From the NCBI GenBank assembly GCA_021773195.1, contig JAJFKN010000032.1, positions 62,001 through 126,000 on the forward strand: 64,000 nt of DNA, read 5' to 3'. Position numbers and translations under genes: made by a program. Below the pieces are notes generated by a model, which saw only the letters and a list, made by a program, of their open reading frames with translations, ran no database searches and was not told the origin of the DNA. Shown here one piece after another: positions 9,701 to 17,189 of the stretch. Source of the DNA: Gammaproteobacteria bacterium. GTDB lineage: Bacteria > Pseudomonadota > Gammaproteobacteria > JAKBBU01. Within the stretch, counting starts at the first letter, position 1. The number at the start of each line of letters is the position of its first letter.

Positions 9701-12441
9701 GTCGGAAATTACTTTATGTTGTGCAGAATCCATTGAATAAAGCACTTTCATTCAATACCAATGTGAATGACATTAGTGCAGACCCCACGCCGCCTGAAAG
9801 CAGCATAAGAAATAATTGTGATGGTATTGTGCCAGCCCATGGTGATTGCCGCTTATGGGTGACTCAAAATTCAGGAGCCGGTACAGGTGCCGTTGAACAG
9901 CAATTGGAAGTTACTTATCAAGAGCAAGGCAATAGGCCTTTAATCAGCGATATGAATTACGATGTGGTGACGCCGGTTCTGACCTTTACGGCAGAACCTA
10001 TGGCAGACCAGACTACCTATTTGTCTCAACTCTTACAATTGCACTACACCTTGAAAAATGTTTCTAATAAAGAAGTCTATAATGTTAAATACTCTGTAAG
10101 TCAGGGGCTGGGCACTGTATTTAATCGAGTCTTTGCCCAAAGTGATAATTGCCCCCGTGATTTAAAAGCCGGTGTAAGTTGTCAAGTTACCGCTTTTATT
10201 TATACGGATAACCCATCGGTCAAGGGTTCTTCTACGCCCATTAGTCTATTAGCCACCTATAATGCGCAGCAGAGAATAGCATCCAGTGAAGTAAATGTTT
10301 CTGTATCAACTAGTGATTTGCCTGTAAGTTTATATGAATCCGTGGTGATACCAGGGTTGGCTCTCAATCAAAGTGATACTCAAGAATTTGATGTGCAGAA
10401 TGTAAATGCGCCGGGTAACAATTCTGCCATGGATTTACGGCCTGAAATTCTACCTAAATCCAAGCAGGCGGCTACAGTGCGTTTGGCTCCTGGTGTGGGC
10501 GCACTTTACAAAAAATGTGTAGCTTTAGGTAATGCCTTGCCCAGCGGCGCGATGCCGCCAGTAAGCGCACCCGGTGGCAAGAATACCCCAAGTAATCTGT
10601 GCTCCTATGAGGCTCGATTTATTGCTGGCCCCAACCCAGGCCATGTAAAACAATTCTTCGTGACAAATTACACTATGGCAGGAGAAAGTCATAATTTCGC
10701 CATACCATTAGAATACAATGTTGGACCAGTGCTTAGCTTTACTTCCCAGCCTACACCACAAGATATGGCTGAGAATAAAACCACACAGACTTTGGTGTAT
10801 AGCGTTTTCAATGAATTATCTGGTGATAGCAATAAGATTACTTTAGGTACGCCAACTGTTACCTATGGTGGTTCTAAATCCTTAGTCAAATCCATAGTGA
10901 AAGATGGGTGTGAAGGGTTTGTGCTTGCTAAGAGTGTTTGCCCTGTAACGGTCATTCTGAATTCTCAGTCAGCGACGGGTGCTATATCAGATTTTCAGCT
11001 GATAGTGCCTTATACTCAAAGAAATGGCCAAAAAGGCACTCTAGTGTCTAAAAAGCAAAGCTTTTCTGTGGTGTCAGCCAATGCATCCAATGCGCCACGA
11101 TTACGTGCCTTTAAATTTGTAAATAATTGCAAATCTTCCGTTTGGTTTACTGTCGCAGGTGGTGGCGTTAACAATATTACAACCAATCCTGCTGTAAGTA
11201 ATTCACGTTGCAGTTCTAATGCTAATTGCCCTAAAGGCGCTAGTTGTATTGTCAATTCCAATAAATTTATTGGCCAGTGTTTTTGGAATGCGCCGGGACC
11301 CAGCGATGGCAATTATGAATTACAAGCGGGCTCGGATAAAACCATTTATTTCCCGCAATACGATAACAGCCATACAGCCATTAAAAATATTATGTGGAGC
11401 GGTATTGTAACAGGCCGAACTCATTGTGAAGATGGCCACTGTGAAGCCGCTTCCTGTGGTGGTGATGGTGGTGCTTGTATACCGGGTCAAGGGGTAACAA
11501 TGCCGGCCAATACCTTAGAATTTACCTTGGCCCCTACCAACAGTGGTTTGCCTGATTATTATGATTTAACGATTATTAATGGTATTCATTTACCTATGAG
11601 TATGATGCCTGATAATGTCACAGCACCCTATGCTACGAATCCTTACTATTGTGGTATTCCAGGTAATCCCGACGATGTAAGTAATACGCAAGGCAAAGCG
11701 GCAACTTTGGGTGGTTGCCAATGGAATAACTTCCAACCCAACCAACCTTTCTTGTTAGCAGTAGCCTGGCCCCAGTCAGGCAGCCCGGCTATTTGTTCTC
11801 AGCCAGGTACAAAGAGTGGTAGTTTGACCTGTGGGTTAGCTGCAGATCCGGACGGTGGCTATAAAGAAATTTATGGTGATTTTGTTGGTTACTGGACGGC
11901 GGATCAATTATGTGGCGATCCTAATTTGCCAGGCGTTCCTAGCCAATTGAATTGTAAACAATCAGGCATCGTGCCGGGTTCGCCAAGTACCTCTGTGGCT
12001 AATTTGTATAAATGCGATGGGCCGGCTTCAGCATCTTGTTATCAAAATGGCGCTCAGGCCGATTGTTGTGGTTGCCAAAACTGGCAGAAGGTCACCTATG
12101 GTGAGAGCCCCATTGCGGTGCCTGGTGCCGATAGTGTGGAGCAATGTGTGAATCAGAATTCAGGTTGGCTACAGTATATTCAGCCTAATTTACAATGGAT
12201 GAAAGGGGCCTGTCCCAACGCTTACACTTATCCTTATGATGATCCCACCAGTACCTTTACTTGTCCTAATTGCACCGATGGTAGTGGTAATTGTAATTTG
12301 AAGAATAACCCTGACATAGGCAAAGTGACTTATACGGTGACTTTTTGCCCAAAAGGCGAATCTATTGAAGCACCATCCTTATCTGATGCTTGGGTATCAA
12401 AGCTATGGCAAGGGGAGTTGAGGGGGGGAAGCCATCCTTGA
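6733..12441 (+). CDS. Giant secreted repeat protein with thaumatin-like C-terminal domain
   Basis: 1902 residues. A Sec signal peptide (hydrophobic 7-25, cut after LYA) is followed by about a dozen Ig-like beta-sandwich repeats of 100-120 residues. Each repeat has TYxVxN near its start and a two-cysteine module of the type C-x-G-x-V-x-x-G-x-x-C-x-x-x-V, so each probably carries one disulphide; the first two repeats are near copies. The last 450 or so residues (from FKFVNNCKSSVWF, about residue 1458) are cysteine-rich and match the thaumatin-like fold. No membrane anchor or LPXTG motif is seen, so it is probably secreted or outer-surface bound, perhaps as an adhesin; function is unproven. ATG 6733 has AGAGGAA upstream. 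Confidence 0.82.
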   Translation: MKLNMRSIVLSAVAIVSMCFSLSLYAADEPVLTIQEPQPLGQPMTVGSTQKMTYVLQNTTAVPAVIKGMGLGNPSTGLIALEPNYTTTCEGTVPANGTCSITVTLDAQQEGTVSNQIQFNYGDTGSYIVGIVTDVFNFPITAATEPVLTIQEPQSTGEPMTVGNSQSLTYVLQNSTSSPAVIKGMGLGNPSTDLITLDPNFTTDCDGTVPANGTCSITVNVDALKVGTVSNQIQFNYGDTGSYIVGIVTDVFSFPISEFAQGSLTFFGIAPVWGNIAVAGEETQTYSVTNTSSTTDITLVPEDMALYPEQPKLESHVSFAVVPHAGGPDDACSQNIVEPGAICDVQVTVKAAAIPGAINQTLWIPYEEASQTAILKSTTPIQFNVSYATPLEFIQQASWSDMAINSSQTQHYTIRNDNPIGGDPLQVSAVGALPKSNLETGVTYKLESSGENSGTCTGGAIEPGTSCDLVVTINSAEESGTVQAQSIVVNFQNGKYKSVAKSEPFGFNVQGATLQFSQEPTWDNMDKGKSQSQTYRISNASKSDITLGQAKLFPIDDRLESNVVTSNDCEGVVKAGSDCNMTVTVTVSNESGQVHNQSLIVPYVGTSQKALLKSKAINFSVGFPTQNVLQFEGSQPKWLNMTIDGHESQTYSVKNTSDTDTITLNHSYFFPKQQVVPLQVSFSNDCDNQIAPGATCHITSKIISNKVTGLVNFNSLLIAYHTAFGGSGILKSDPITFIVTASENRDLIFLSKAGPTHINLNGKGTLDFSLGNSTASPITINNMALTPVSSLETGATVTNDCSNTVPAQGSCHITATIDAGSQTGAVKGQSLKVDYTSNSKALSLSTPVVIYVSQPALLTFSLQPFVSNLQVGKSETLTYNILYPTENYQGDVTIKSVDLMPVSPLVSSQISKCGNLGKGGSCELTVALNANETPGVVKQVLEVNYQLLDGQANLPTLYSRPLSYSITQYPTAYLRFKHKPKVWSMTPNSSRKLLYVVQNPLNKALSFNTNVNDISADPTPPESSIRNNCDGIVPAHGDCRLWVTQNSGAGTGAVEQQLEVTYQEQGNRPLISDMNYDVVTPVLTFTAEPMADQTTYLSQLLQLHYTLKNVSNKEVYNVKYSVSQGLGTVFNRVFAQSDNCPRDLKAGVSCQVTAFIYTDNPSVKGSSTPISLLATYNAQQRIASSEVNVSVSTSDLPVSLYESVVIPGLALNQSDTQEFDVQNVNAPGNNSAMDLRPEILPKSKQAATVRLAPGVGALYKKCVALGNALPSGAMPPVSAPGGKNTPSNLCSYEARFIAGPNPGHVKQFFVTNYTMAGESHNFAIPLEYNVGPVLSFTSQPTPQDMAENKTTQTLVYSVFNELSGDSNKITLGTPTVTYGGSKSLVKSIVKDGCEGFVLAKSVCPVTVILNSQSATGAISDFQLIVPYTQRNGQKGTLVSKKQSFSVVSANASNAPRLRAFKFVNNCKSSVWFTVAGGGVNNITTNPAVSNSRCSSNANCPKGASCIVNSNKFIGQCFWNAPGPSDGNYELQAGSDKTIYFPQYDNSHTAIKNIMWSGIVTGRTHCEDGHCEAASCGGDGGACIPGQGVTMPANTLEFTLAPTNSGLPDYYDLTIINGIHLPMSMMPDNVTAPYATNPYYCGIPGNPDDVSNTQGKAATLGGCQWNNFQPNQPFLLAVAWPQSGSPAICSQPGTKSGSLTCGLAADPDGGYKEIYGDFVGYWTADQLCGDPNLPGVPSQLNCKQSGIVPGSPSTSVANLYKCDGPASASCYQNGAQADCCGCQNWQKVTYGESPIAVPGADSVEQCVNQNSGWLQYIQPNLQWMKGACPNAYTYPYDDPTSTFTCPNCTDGSGNCNLKNNPDIGKVTYTVTFCPKGESIEAPSLSDAWVSKLWQGELRGGSHP
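6817..7506 (+). repeat. Recent tandem duplication of a 348 bp Ig-like repeat unit
   Basis: Codons 29-144 and 145-258 of the giant protein are near copies: both begin EPVLTIQEPQ and end IVTDVF(N/S)FPI. The units start at 6817 and 7165, 348 bp apart. The remaining repeats of the protein are much more diverged, so this pair is the youngest duplication. Confidence 0.9.
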
Positions 12442-12542
12442 TGATGAGATATTTCTGATTTTTTACCACTTTTGTTAGCGTAGAAGATGTTTTTTTGCTA
12501 CAGTTCTACGATTGACGTTTTTATAAACAAGGATTCATTCCC

Positions 12543-12737
12543 ATGTGCGCTAAATTATTCGCTTTATTGGCTCTAGTAATTTCCGTAGCGGTGGCTGCCG
12601 GTGCTATTTTCTTACCTCAAGAATTTCAGGTCTACATCGGTATGACCATGAAGTTTGTGGAAGTGTTAATTCCTGTATTAGCCGTTTTCGCTCTTCTGAA
12701 ATTTGTTTGTTGCTGCCCAGCTAAGAAGTGTGACTAA
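12543..12737 (+). CDS. Small membrane protein with Cys-rich tail
   Basis: 64 residues, essentially two hydrophobic helices (about 4-24 and 38-58) followed by a short cytosolic or periplasmic tail with CCCPAKKCD. AAGGA lies 9 nt before the ATG and a strong terminator follows, so it looks like a real short gene, perhaps transcribed with the giant repeat protein about 100 bp upstream. I do not recognise a family. The vicinal cysteines could bind metal or be lipidated; this is only a suggestion. Confidence 0.6.
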   Translation: MCAKLFALLALVISVAVAAGAIFLPQEFQVYIGMTMKFVEVLIPVLAVFALLKFVCCCPAKKCD

Positions 12738-12755
12738 CAATAGATTTTTTTAACT

Positions 12756-12786
12756 CATAGTCCCCTAAAGGGGACTGTGGGTTTTT
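12756..12786 (+). terminator. Rho-independent terminator
   Basis: A 10 bp stem (CATAGTCCCC with GGGGACTGTG, one G-U pair) closes a four-base TAAA loop and is followed by GGGTTTTTCT. It sits between the small membrane gene and the convergent transferase gene ending at 12787. Confidence 0.85.
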
Positions 12787-13932
12787 CTATTTCTGGTCCA
12801 ACTGCTTAATGAAGTTTGTAATATTCTTGCAACTTTCGCCTGTATAATCTCCCCAAAATAGCTTTTTTATTCTCGTGTAGTCAGGAGTTGGTAAATCTTG
12901 TTTTATCAGTTCAAACAATTCTTGGAAATTATAAGCATAGGGTCCCTCGGTGCTTTCATAAAAATCGTAATATAAGGTGCGACAGGTTTTTGTAAAATAG
13001 TCATAGTCGTAGGGATAGAGAATAGCAGGCTTATTTAGTAGTATATAATCATAATACACAGAAGAATAATCTGTAATTAGTACATCGATGAAAGGTAATA
13101 TTAAATTGAGATCGCAGCCCTTTGGTATAAAAACTATATTGGAATACTCCCCAGGTGAAGGGGTGTTATAAGTAGATCCTGGGTGAGTATCGCGCACAAG
13201 CACTTGATTTCTCCGTTTGAGGTATTGGTTAAGTGTATGATAGTCCATGGACTCATCTACAGCCTGTTTGTCTATTACATCCCGCCAAGTGAGGATATAA
13301 GAAAAAATTTTAGCGTATTTTTCTAATGAATTGACAAAGTCGAATTCATTAGGCGCATGTTTTTTTAAGTATTGGAGTTGACTCTCTTTACTTTTGAAGA
13401 AGTGGTCATTTCTGGGGGTACCAAAAGGCATGCATTGTTCTTCAGACACAAGAAAGCTAGCGCATTGCTTTTTATTTACATGGGGTGTAGTAGACGTCAT
13501 AAAATCAGGTGGCTGATAAGTCGAGCGTTTTTTTTGGAATTCCTCAGCACTGGGTCCGATAGTCGTAGAGAGCTCTGCAGATTTTATACCGATGCCATGA
13601 CATAGATAGATGTGTTTGGCCCCATGATAATATTTTCGTGATAGGGCGCGTACACCGTGGGTGGTAAAGTAATACTTAGCACGAAGGGAATAATAAATAC
13701 CTAGTAAAGATTTATTATGATAGCTAGGATAACCCATGGCACGGACTTCTTTTGCAAGTGACATATCTCGTGTTAGCCAGATAGCTTTGATGTTAGGTTC
13801 TTGTTCTAAGACATATTCAAAGAGGAAGCGGGTGCTGTGGCCATATTTGATACTGCCAAAGGCCCAAATGTTAGATTTCCTACTAACAGTATTAAGTAAA
13901 AAGTTTCTAAACTTTTCTCTAACCCTTTTCAT
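12787..13932 (-). CDS. CDP-glycerol/ribitol glycerophosphotransferase family protein (TagB/TagF-like), copy 2
   Basis: 381 residues of the CDP-glycerol:poly(glycerophosphate) glycerophosphotransferase family. Family landmarks are LCHGIGIK (first catalytic His), MPFGTPRNDHFF, a THPGS segment in the place of the second catalytic His, and LITDYSSVYYDYILLNKP, which binds the nucleotide sugar-alcohol. It lacks the N-terminal glycosyltransferase domain of long TagF enzymes, so it resembles TagB-type transferases or Gram-negative capsule transferases. It follows its paralogue by 3 nt and shares most motifs with it; the pair probably add or extend a polyol-phosphate chain on a surface glycan. The catalytic PTFR segment of the paralogue is LTWRD here. 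Confidence 0.85.
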   Translation of the reverse strand: MKRVREKFRNFLLNTVSRKSNIWAFGSIKYGHSTRFLFEYVLEQEPNIKAIWLTRDMSLAKEVRAMGYPSYHNKSLLGIYYSLRAKYYFTTHGVRALSRKYYHGAKHIYLCHGIGIKSAELSTTIGPSAEEFQKKRSTYQPPDFMTSTTPHVNKKQCASFLVSEEQCMPFGTPRNDHFFKSKESQLQYLKKHAPNEFDFVNSLEKYAKIFSYILTWRDVIDKQAVDESMDYHTLNQYLKRRNQVLVRDTHPGSTYNTPSPGEYSNIVFIPKGCDLNLILPFIDVLITDYSSVYYDYILLNKPAILYPYDYDYFTKTCRTLYYDFYESTEGPYAYNFQELFELIKQDLPTPDYTRIKKLFWGDYTGESCKNITNFIKQLDQK

Positions 13933-13935
13933 TTT

Positions 13936-15069
13936 TCACTCCGCATCTAATTTTTTAATGAAATCTGTTATATCATGGCAGCTTTTTCCTCTGTAGTTTC
14001 CCCAAAATGTCTCTCTTATTTTTGAATAATCCGGTGCTATTAAGTCTTGTTGTATTAGCTTAAACAATGCTGAAAAAGTATAGGCATAGGGACCCACAGT
14101 ACTTTCGTAATAGTCAAAATATAGTGCGCGACATTCTTGAGTGTAATGATGATAATCGTATGGATATAAGATAATGGGTTTATTTAATAAGATATAATCA
14201 AAATAAACGGAGGAATAGTCCGTAATTAAAACATCTGTGAAGGGAAGAATTAAATTAAGATCGCAGCCTTCAGGTATATATCGAATATGTGAAAATTTAG
14301 CATGTAAAGACTTTTCGTATTGAGAAGAAAGATGTGGCTTTAATAGTAGAATCTGGTTATTTTTTTCAAGATATTGATTTGTCATTGCATAATCCATTGA
14401 CTGATCAACGGCTTTCTCATTAATTGAGTCACGAAAAGTAGGCAGGTAAATAAATACCTTAGTATATTTTTCTAATAATCTTATAAGATCATATTCTTTT
14501 TTTGAGTTTTTCTTAAGGTATGAGCGTTGCGTTGATTTATCCTTAAAGAAATGATCATTCCTAGGTGTACCAAAAGGCATGCATTGCGTTTCAGAAATTA
14601 AAAAACTTTCACAATATTTTTTATTCATTTGTGCAGTGGTGGAAAGCATATAGTAACTCCCTTGATCATTATTCTTGGGCCTTCGTCCCATAGTGCCCTC
14701 TATGGTTTTGATGCCAATCCCATGCCATAAATTCACAGCTACGGCCCCGGAGGAATATTTTTTTGATAATTCATTAGCACAGATGTGAGTATAAAAATAG
14801 TACTTGGCTCTTATGGCATAGAATACCCCTAGAATAGAACGGTCATAATAACTGGGGAGACCTTGTGCTCGCAGTTGTTTGGCTAATTTTTTGTTTCGAG
14901 TTAACCAGAATGCAGTGATTTCTTTGTGGTTTTGTAAAATATAATTAAGCAAAAATCGAGGATTACCTGAATATGAGCGGCCACCTAAAGCCCAGATAAA
15001 CTTGCTTCTAGGTATGATATTCATAAGTGACAGTCGGACTCTAGTTTTAAGCTGCTTTATTAATTTCAT
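13936..15069 (-). CDS. CDP-glycerol/ribitol glycerophosphotransferase family protein (TagB/TagF-like), copy 1
   Basis: 377 residues, clearly paralogous to the gene just downstream. It has LWHGIGIK (catalytic His), MPFGTPRNDHFF, YLPTFRD, LLKPHLSSQ (second catalytic His) and LITDYSSVYFDYILLNKP. It should transfer glycerol-phosphate or ribitol-phosphate from a CDP donor to an undecaprenyl-linked or lipid-linked acceptor at the inner face of the inner membrane. The start overlaps the end of the cytidylyltransferase gene by 23 nt, so the three genes form one transcription unit. The whole cluster is more AT-rich than the flanking housekeeping genes, which hints at transfer. Confidence 0.87.
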   Translation of the reverse strand: MKLIKQLKTRVRLSLMNIIPRSKFIWALGGRSYSGNPRFLLNYILQNHKEITAFWLTRNKKLAKQLRAQGLPSYYDRSILGVFYAIRAKYYFYTHICANELSKKYSSGAVAVNLWHGIGIKTIEGTMGRRPKNNDQGSYYMLSTTAQMNKKYCESFLISETQCMPFGTPRNDHFFKDKSTQRSYLKKNSKKEYDLIRLLEKYTKVFIYLPTFRDSINEKAVDQSMDYAMTNQYLEKNNQILLLKPHLSSQYEKSLHAKFSHIRYIPEGCDLNLILPFTDVLITDYSSVYFDYILLNKPIILYPYDYHHYTQECRALYFDYYESTVGPYAYTFSALFKLIQQDLIAPDYSKIRETFWGNYRGKSCHDITDFIKKLDAE

Positions 15070-15748
15070 TATTTAAAAAACTCTCAATGATAGGCGCATC
15101 ATGTTGGTACGTCAGCTTAATGTTATTTGGTTCGCCGGCTATTTGCAGAATATCTACTTTAGGGCAAAAGTATTTCAGGACACCACAGCATTCTGTAAAG
15201 TTTTGTTTGTCGCTGTTTTTTGCTAGCTCAAATGCTTCGCTGATGACCGCATATTGGAATCCCTGAGGGGTTTGAATATGGTATAGCTCTTCGCGTTCAG
15301 GCACCTCGAGTACGTATCCATGGCAAGTATGGATGATACTTTCCGTTACTGGCACAGCTGGTGTGACCGCTTTGTGAGTTTTTAATGCTTGAATGACATC
15401 ATTGATTAAGAGTGGGGAAACCAGGGGGCGATTAGCGTCATGGAATAGCAAGTTTGAATTAGAGTCGCAAGCTTGAATCGCATTATAGCAGGAGTCAAAA
15501 CGACTAGAACCCCCGGCTACGGTATGTTTTATTTTTGAGTATTTATTCAAATCCATATGGAGATGAATGTTAGATAACATTTTTCGGGGCAAAACTAAGA
15601 GTATTTCATCGATGTCTTTAGCATTTTGAAACTTTTGGATAGAAAATTCCAACATGGTTTTCCCATGGAAACGATGTAACTGTTTACACAATTTACTTGA
15701 AAATCGTTTCCCATTACCTGCCGCGAGTATAATGGCTATGTTCTTCAT
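15047..15748 (-). CDS. IspD/TarI family cytidylyltransferase (probable CDP-ribitol or CDP-polyol synthesis)
   Basis: 233 residues with the IspD/TarI fold: LAAGNGKR with the later K of the CTP loop (residues about 8-20), AGGSSRFDS, the metal-site FHDANRP, and IQTPQGF. True IspD (methylerythritol phosphate pathway) and TarI (ribitol-5-phosphate) cannot be told apart by these motifs alone. Because it overlaps and precedes two TagF-like transferases, and because ispD in gammaproteobacteria normally sits with ispF or ftsB, I favour a TarI-type role providing CDP-ribitol or a similar donor. No TarJ-like reductase is in the window. Start chosen at ATG 15748 with GAGG 8 nt upstream; an upstream in-frame start at 15778 is less likely. 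Confidence 0.75.
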   Translation of the reverse strand: MKNIAIILAAGNGKRFSSKLCKQLHRFHGKTMLEFSIQKFQNAKDIDEILLVLPRKMLSNIHLHMDLNKYSKIKHTVAGGSSRFDSCYNAIQACDSNSNLLFHDANRPLVSPLLINDVIQALKTHKAVTPAVPVTESIIHTCHGYVLEVPEREELYHIQTPQGFQYAVISEAFELAKNSDKQNFTECCGVLKYFCPKVDILQIAGEPNNIKLTYQHDAPIIESFLNNEINKAA

Positions 15749-15805
15749 AGTCTTAACCTCATTATTATTATAAATCAAGTACGGCCACTAATTTTTAGTG
15801 GCCAG

Positions 15806-17128
15806 TTACTTTCCGATAATCCGCATGCTCATTTCCAATGCTTGTTCGTAATTCAATCGAGGATCGCAGAGTGATGTGTAAGCTTGTTTTAGATCCACTT
15901 CCGATAGACCACGTGCGCCACCGACACATTCTGTGACATTATCACCGGTTAACTCGAAGTGAACCCCGCCTAAATAGGAATCGCATTGACGATGTACTTC
16001 AAAGGCTTGTTCCAGTTCACTGAGGATGTATTCAAATTTACGGGTTTTCAAACCAGATTCTGTGCTAGTGGTATTGCCATGCATGGGGTCACAGGTCCAG
16101 AGTACAGAGCTACCCGTCGCTTTTACGGCTTCAATGAGTGGTGGCAGGCATTTAGAAATTTTGTCATGACCAAAACGGTGTATGAAGGTCAAGCGGCCTG
16201 GTTCATTATCTGGATTTAAGGTTTTTACTAAATCCGTGATCCATTCTTTTGTAACAGCGGGGCCAATTTTCACAGCAATGGGATTGGCAATGCCGCGTAA
16301 ATATTCAATGTGAGCGCCATCTACTTCAGCGGTGCGCATACCTATCCAAGGAAAATGACAACCTAAGTTATACCATTTGTTCCCATCCCGTTGACGAGTC
16401 AGGGCTTGTTCATAAATTAAATGCAAATTTTCATGGCTAGTGAAAAATTCAACGCCATTCAAAAATGCCGCATCAGTACCTGGTACTGTACCTAGAAAAT
16501 TCAATGCATCACTAATGGTGCCGGCAATGTTATGGTATTGTTTTGCCATATCTGAGTGTTTTGCAAAATCCAAATCCCAATTCTCAGGATGATGGAGATC
16601 AGCAAACCCACCGCTGGTGAGTGCGCGCAAATAATTTAGGGTCATAGCTGAGCATTGATAGCCTTTCAGCATGAGTTTAGGGTTAGGTTGGCGGCCTTCA
16701 GGGGTGAATTCAATATGGTTGATTAAATCGCCGCGGTAGCTAGGCAGAGTAACGCCATCAAGGGTTTCGTTATCAGCGGAACGGGGTTTGGCATATTGAC
16801 CGGCGATGCGGCCCACACGAATAACAGGTTTACGTAGACCGTGTAGCAAGACCAAGCTCATCTGCAAGAGGATTTTAATCTTATTGGTGATGACGCTGCC
16901 ATTGCAATCGGCAAAGCTTTCGGCGCAATCGCCCCCTTGCAATAGGAAGGCTTCCCCTGCCGCGGCTTTGGCCAAATGGCTCTTCAAACTGTCCACTTCA
17001 TAGCGGGTCACCAGGCTAGGGTAGCCAGCTAGATTGCCCATAACTTTATTGAGCAGGACCTGATCTTTATAGGTAACTTGTTGTTTTGAATTCTTTTTTT
17101 GCCAAGAATCTGGGGCCCAATTACTCAT
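15806..17128 (-). CDS. 3-deoxy-7-phosphoheptulonate synthase, class II
   Basis: First enzyme of the shikimate pathway, condensing phosphoenolpyruvate and erythrose 4-phosphate. 440 residues, the plant/mycobacterial type II (AroA-II) family rather than E. coli AroFGH. Seen are LLQGGDCAESF with the metal cysteine C68, RVGRIAGQYAKPRS for PEP binding (104-117), VKIGP, and WTCDPMHGNT near the end with a metal His. Type II enzymes are typical of Legionella relatives. It reads toward the surface-polymer cluster but is separated from it by about 60 nt. Confidence 0.93.
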   Translation of the reverse strand: MSNWAPDSWQKKNSKQQVTYKDQVLLNKVMGNLAGYPSLVTRYEVDSLKSHLAKAAAGEAFLLQGGDCAESFADCNGSVITNKIKILLQMSLVLLHGLRKPVIRVGRIAGQYAKPRSADNETLDGVTLPSYRGDLINHIEFTPEGRQPNPKLMLKGYQCSAMTLNYLRALTSGGFADLHHPENWDLDFAKHSDMAKQYHNIAGTISDALNFLGTVPGTDAAFLNGVEFFTSHENLHLIYEQALTRQRDGNKWYNLGCHFPWIGMRTAEVDGAHIEYLRGIANPIAVKIGPAVTKEWITDLVKTLNPDNEPGRLTFIHRFGHDKISKCLPPLIEAVKATGSSVLWTCDPMHGNTTSTESGLKTRKFEYILSELEQAFEVHRQCDSYLGGVHFELTGDNVTECVGGARGLSEVDLKQAYTSLCDPRLNYEQALEMSMRIIGK

Positions 17129-17189
17129 TCTTCATTCTCTCAAGTGTATATCAAAGGCAGCATTATATCATAGACTCATAGGAGATGGT

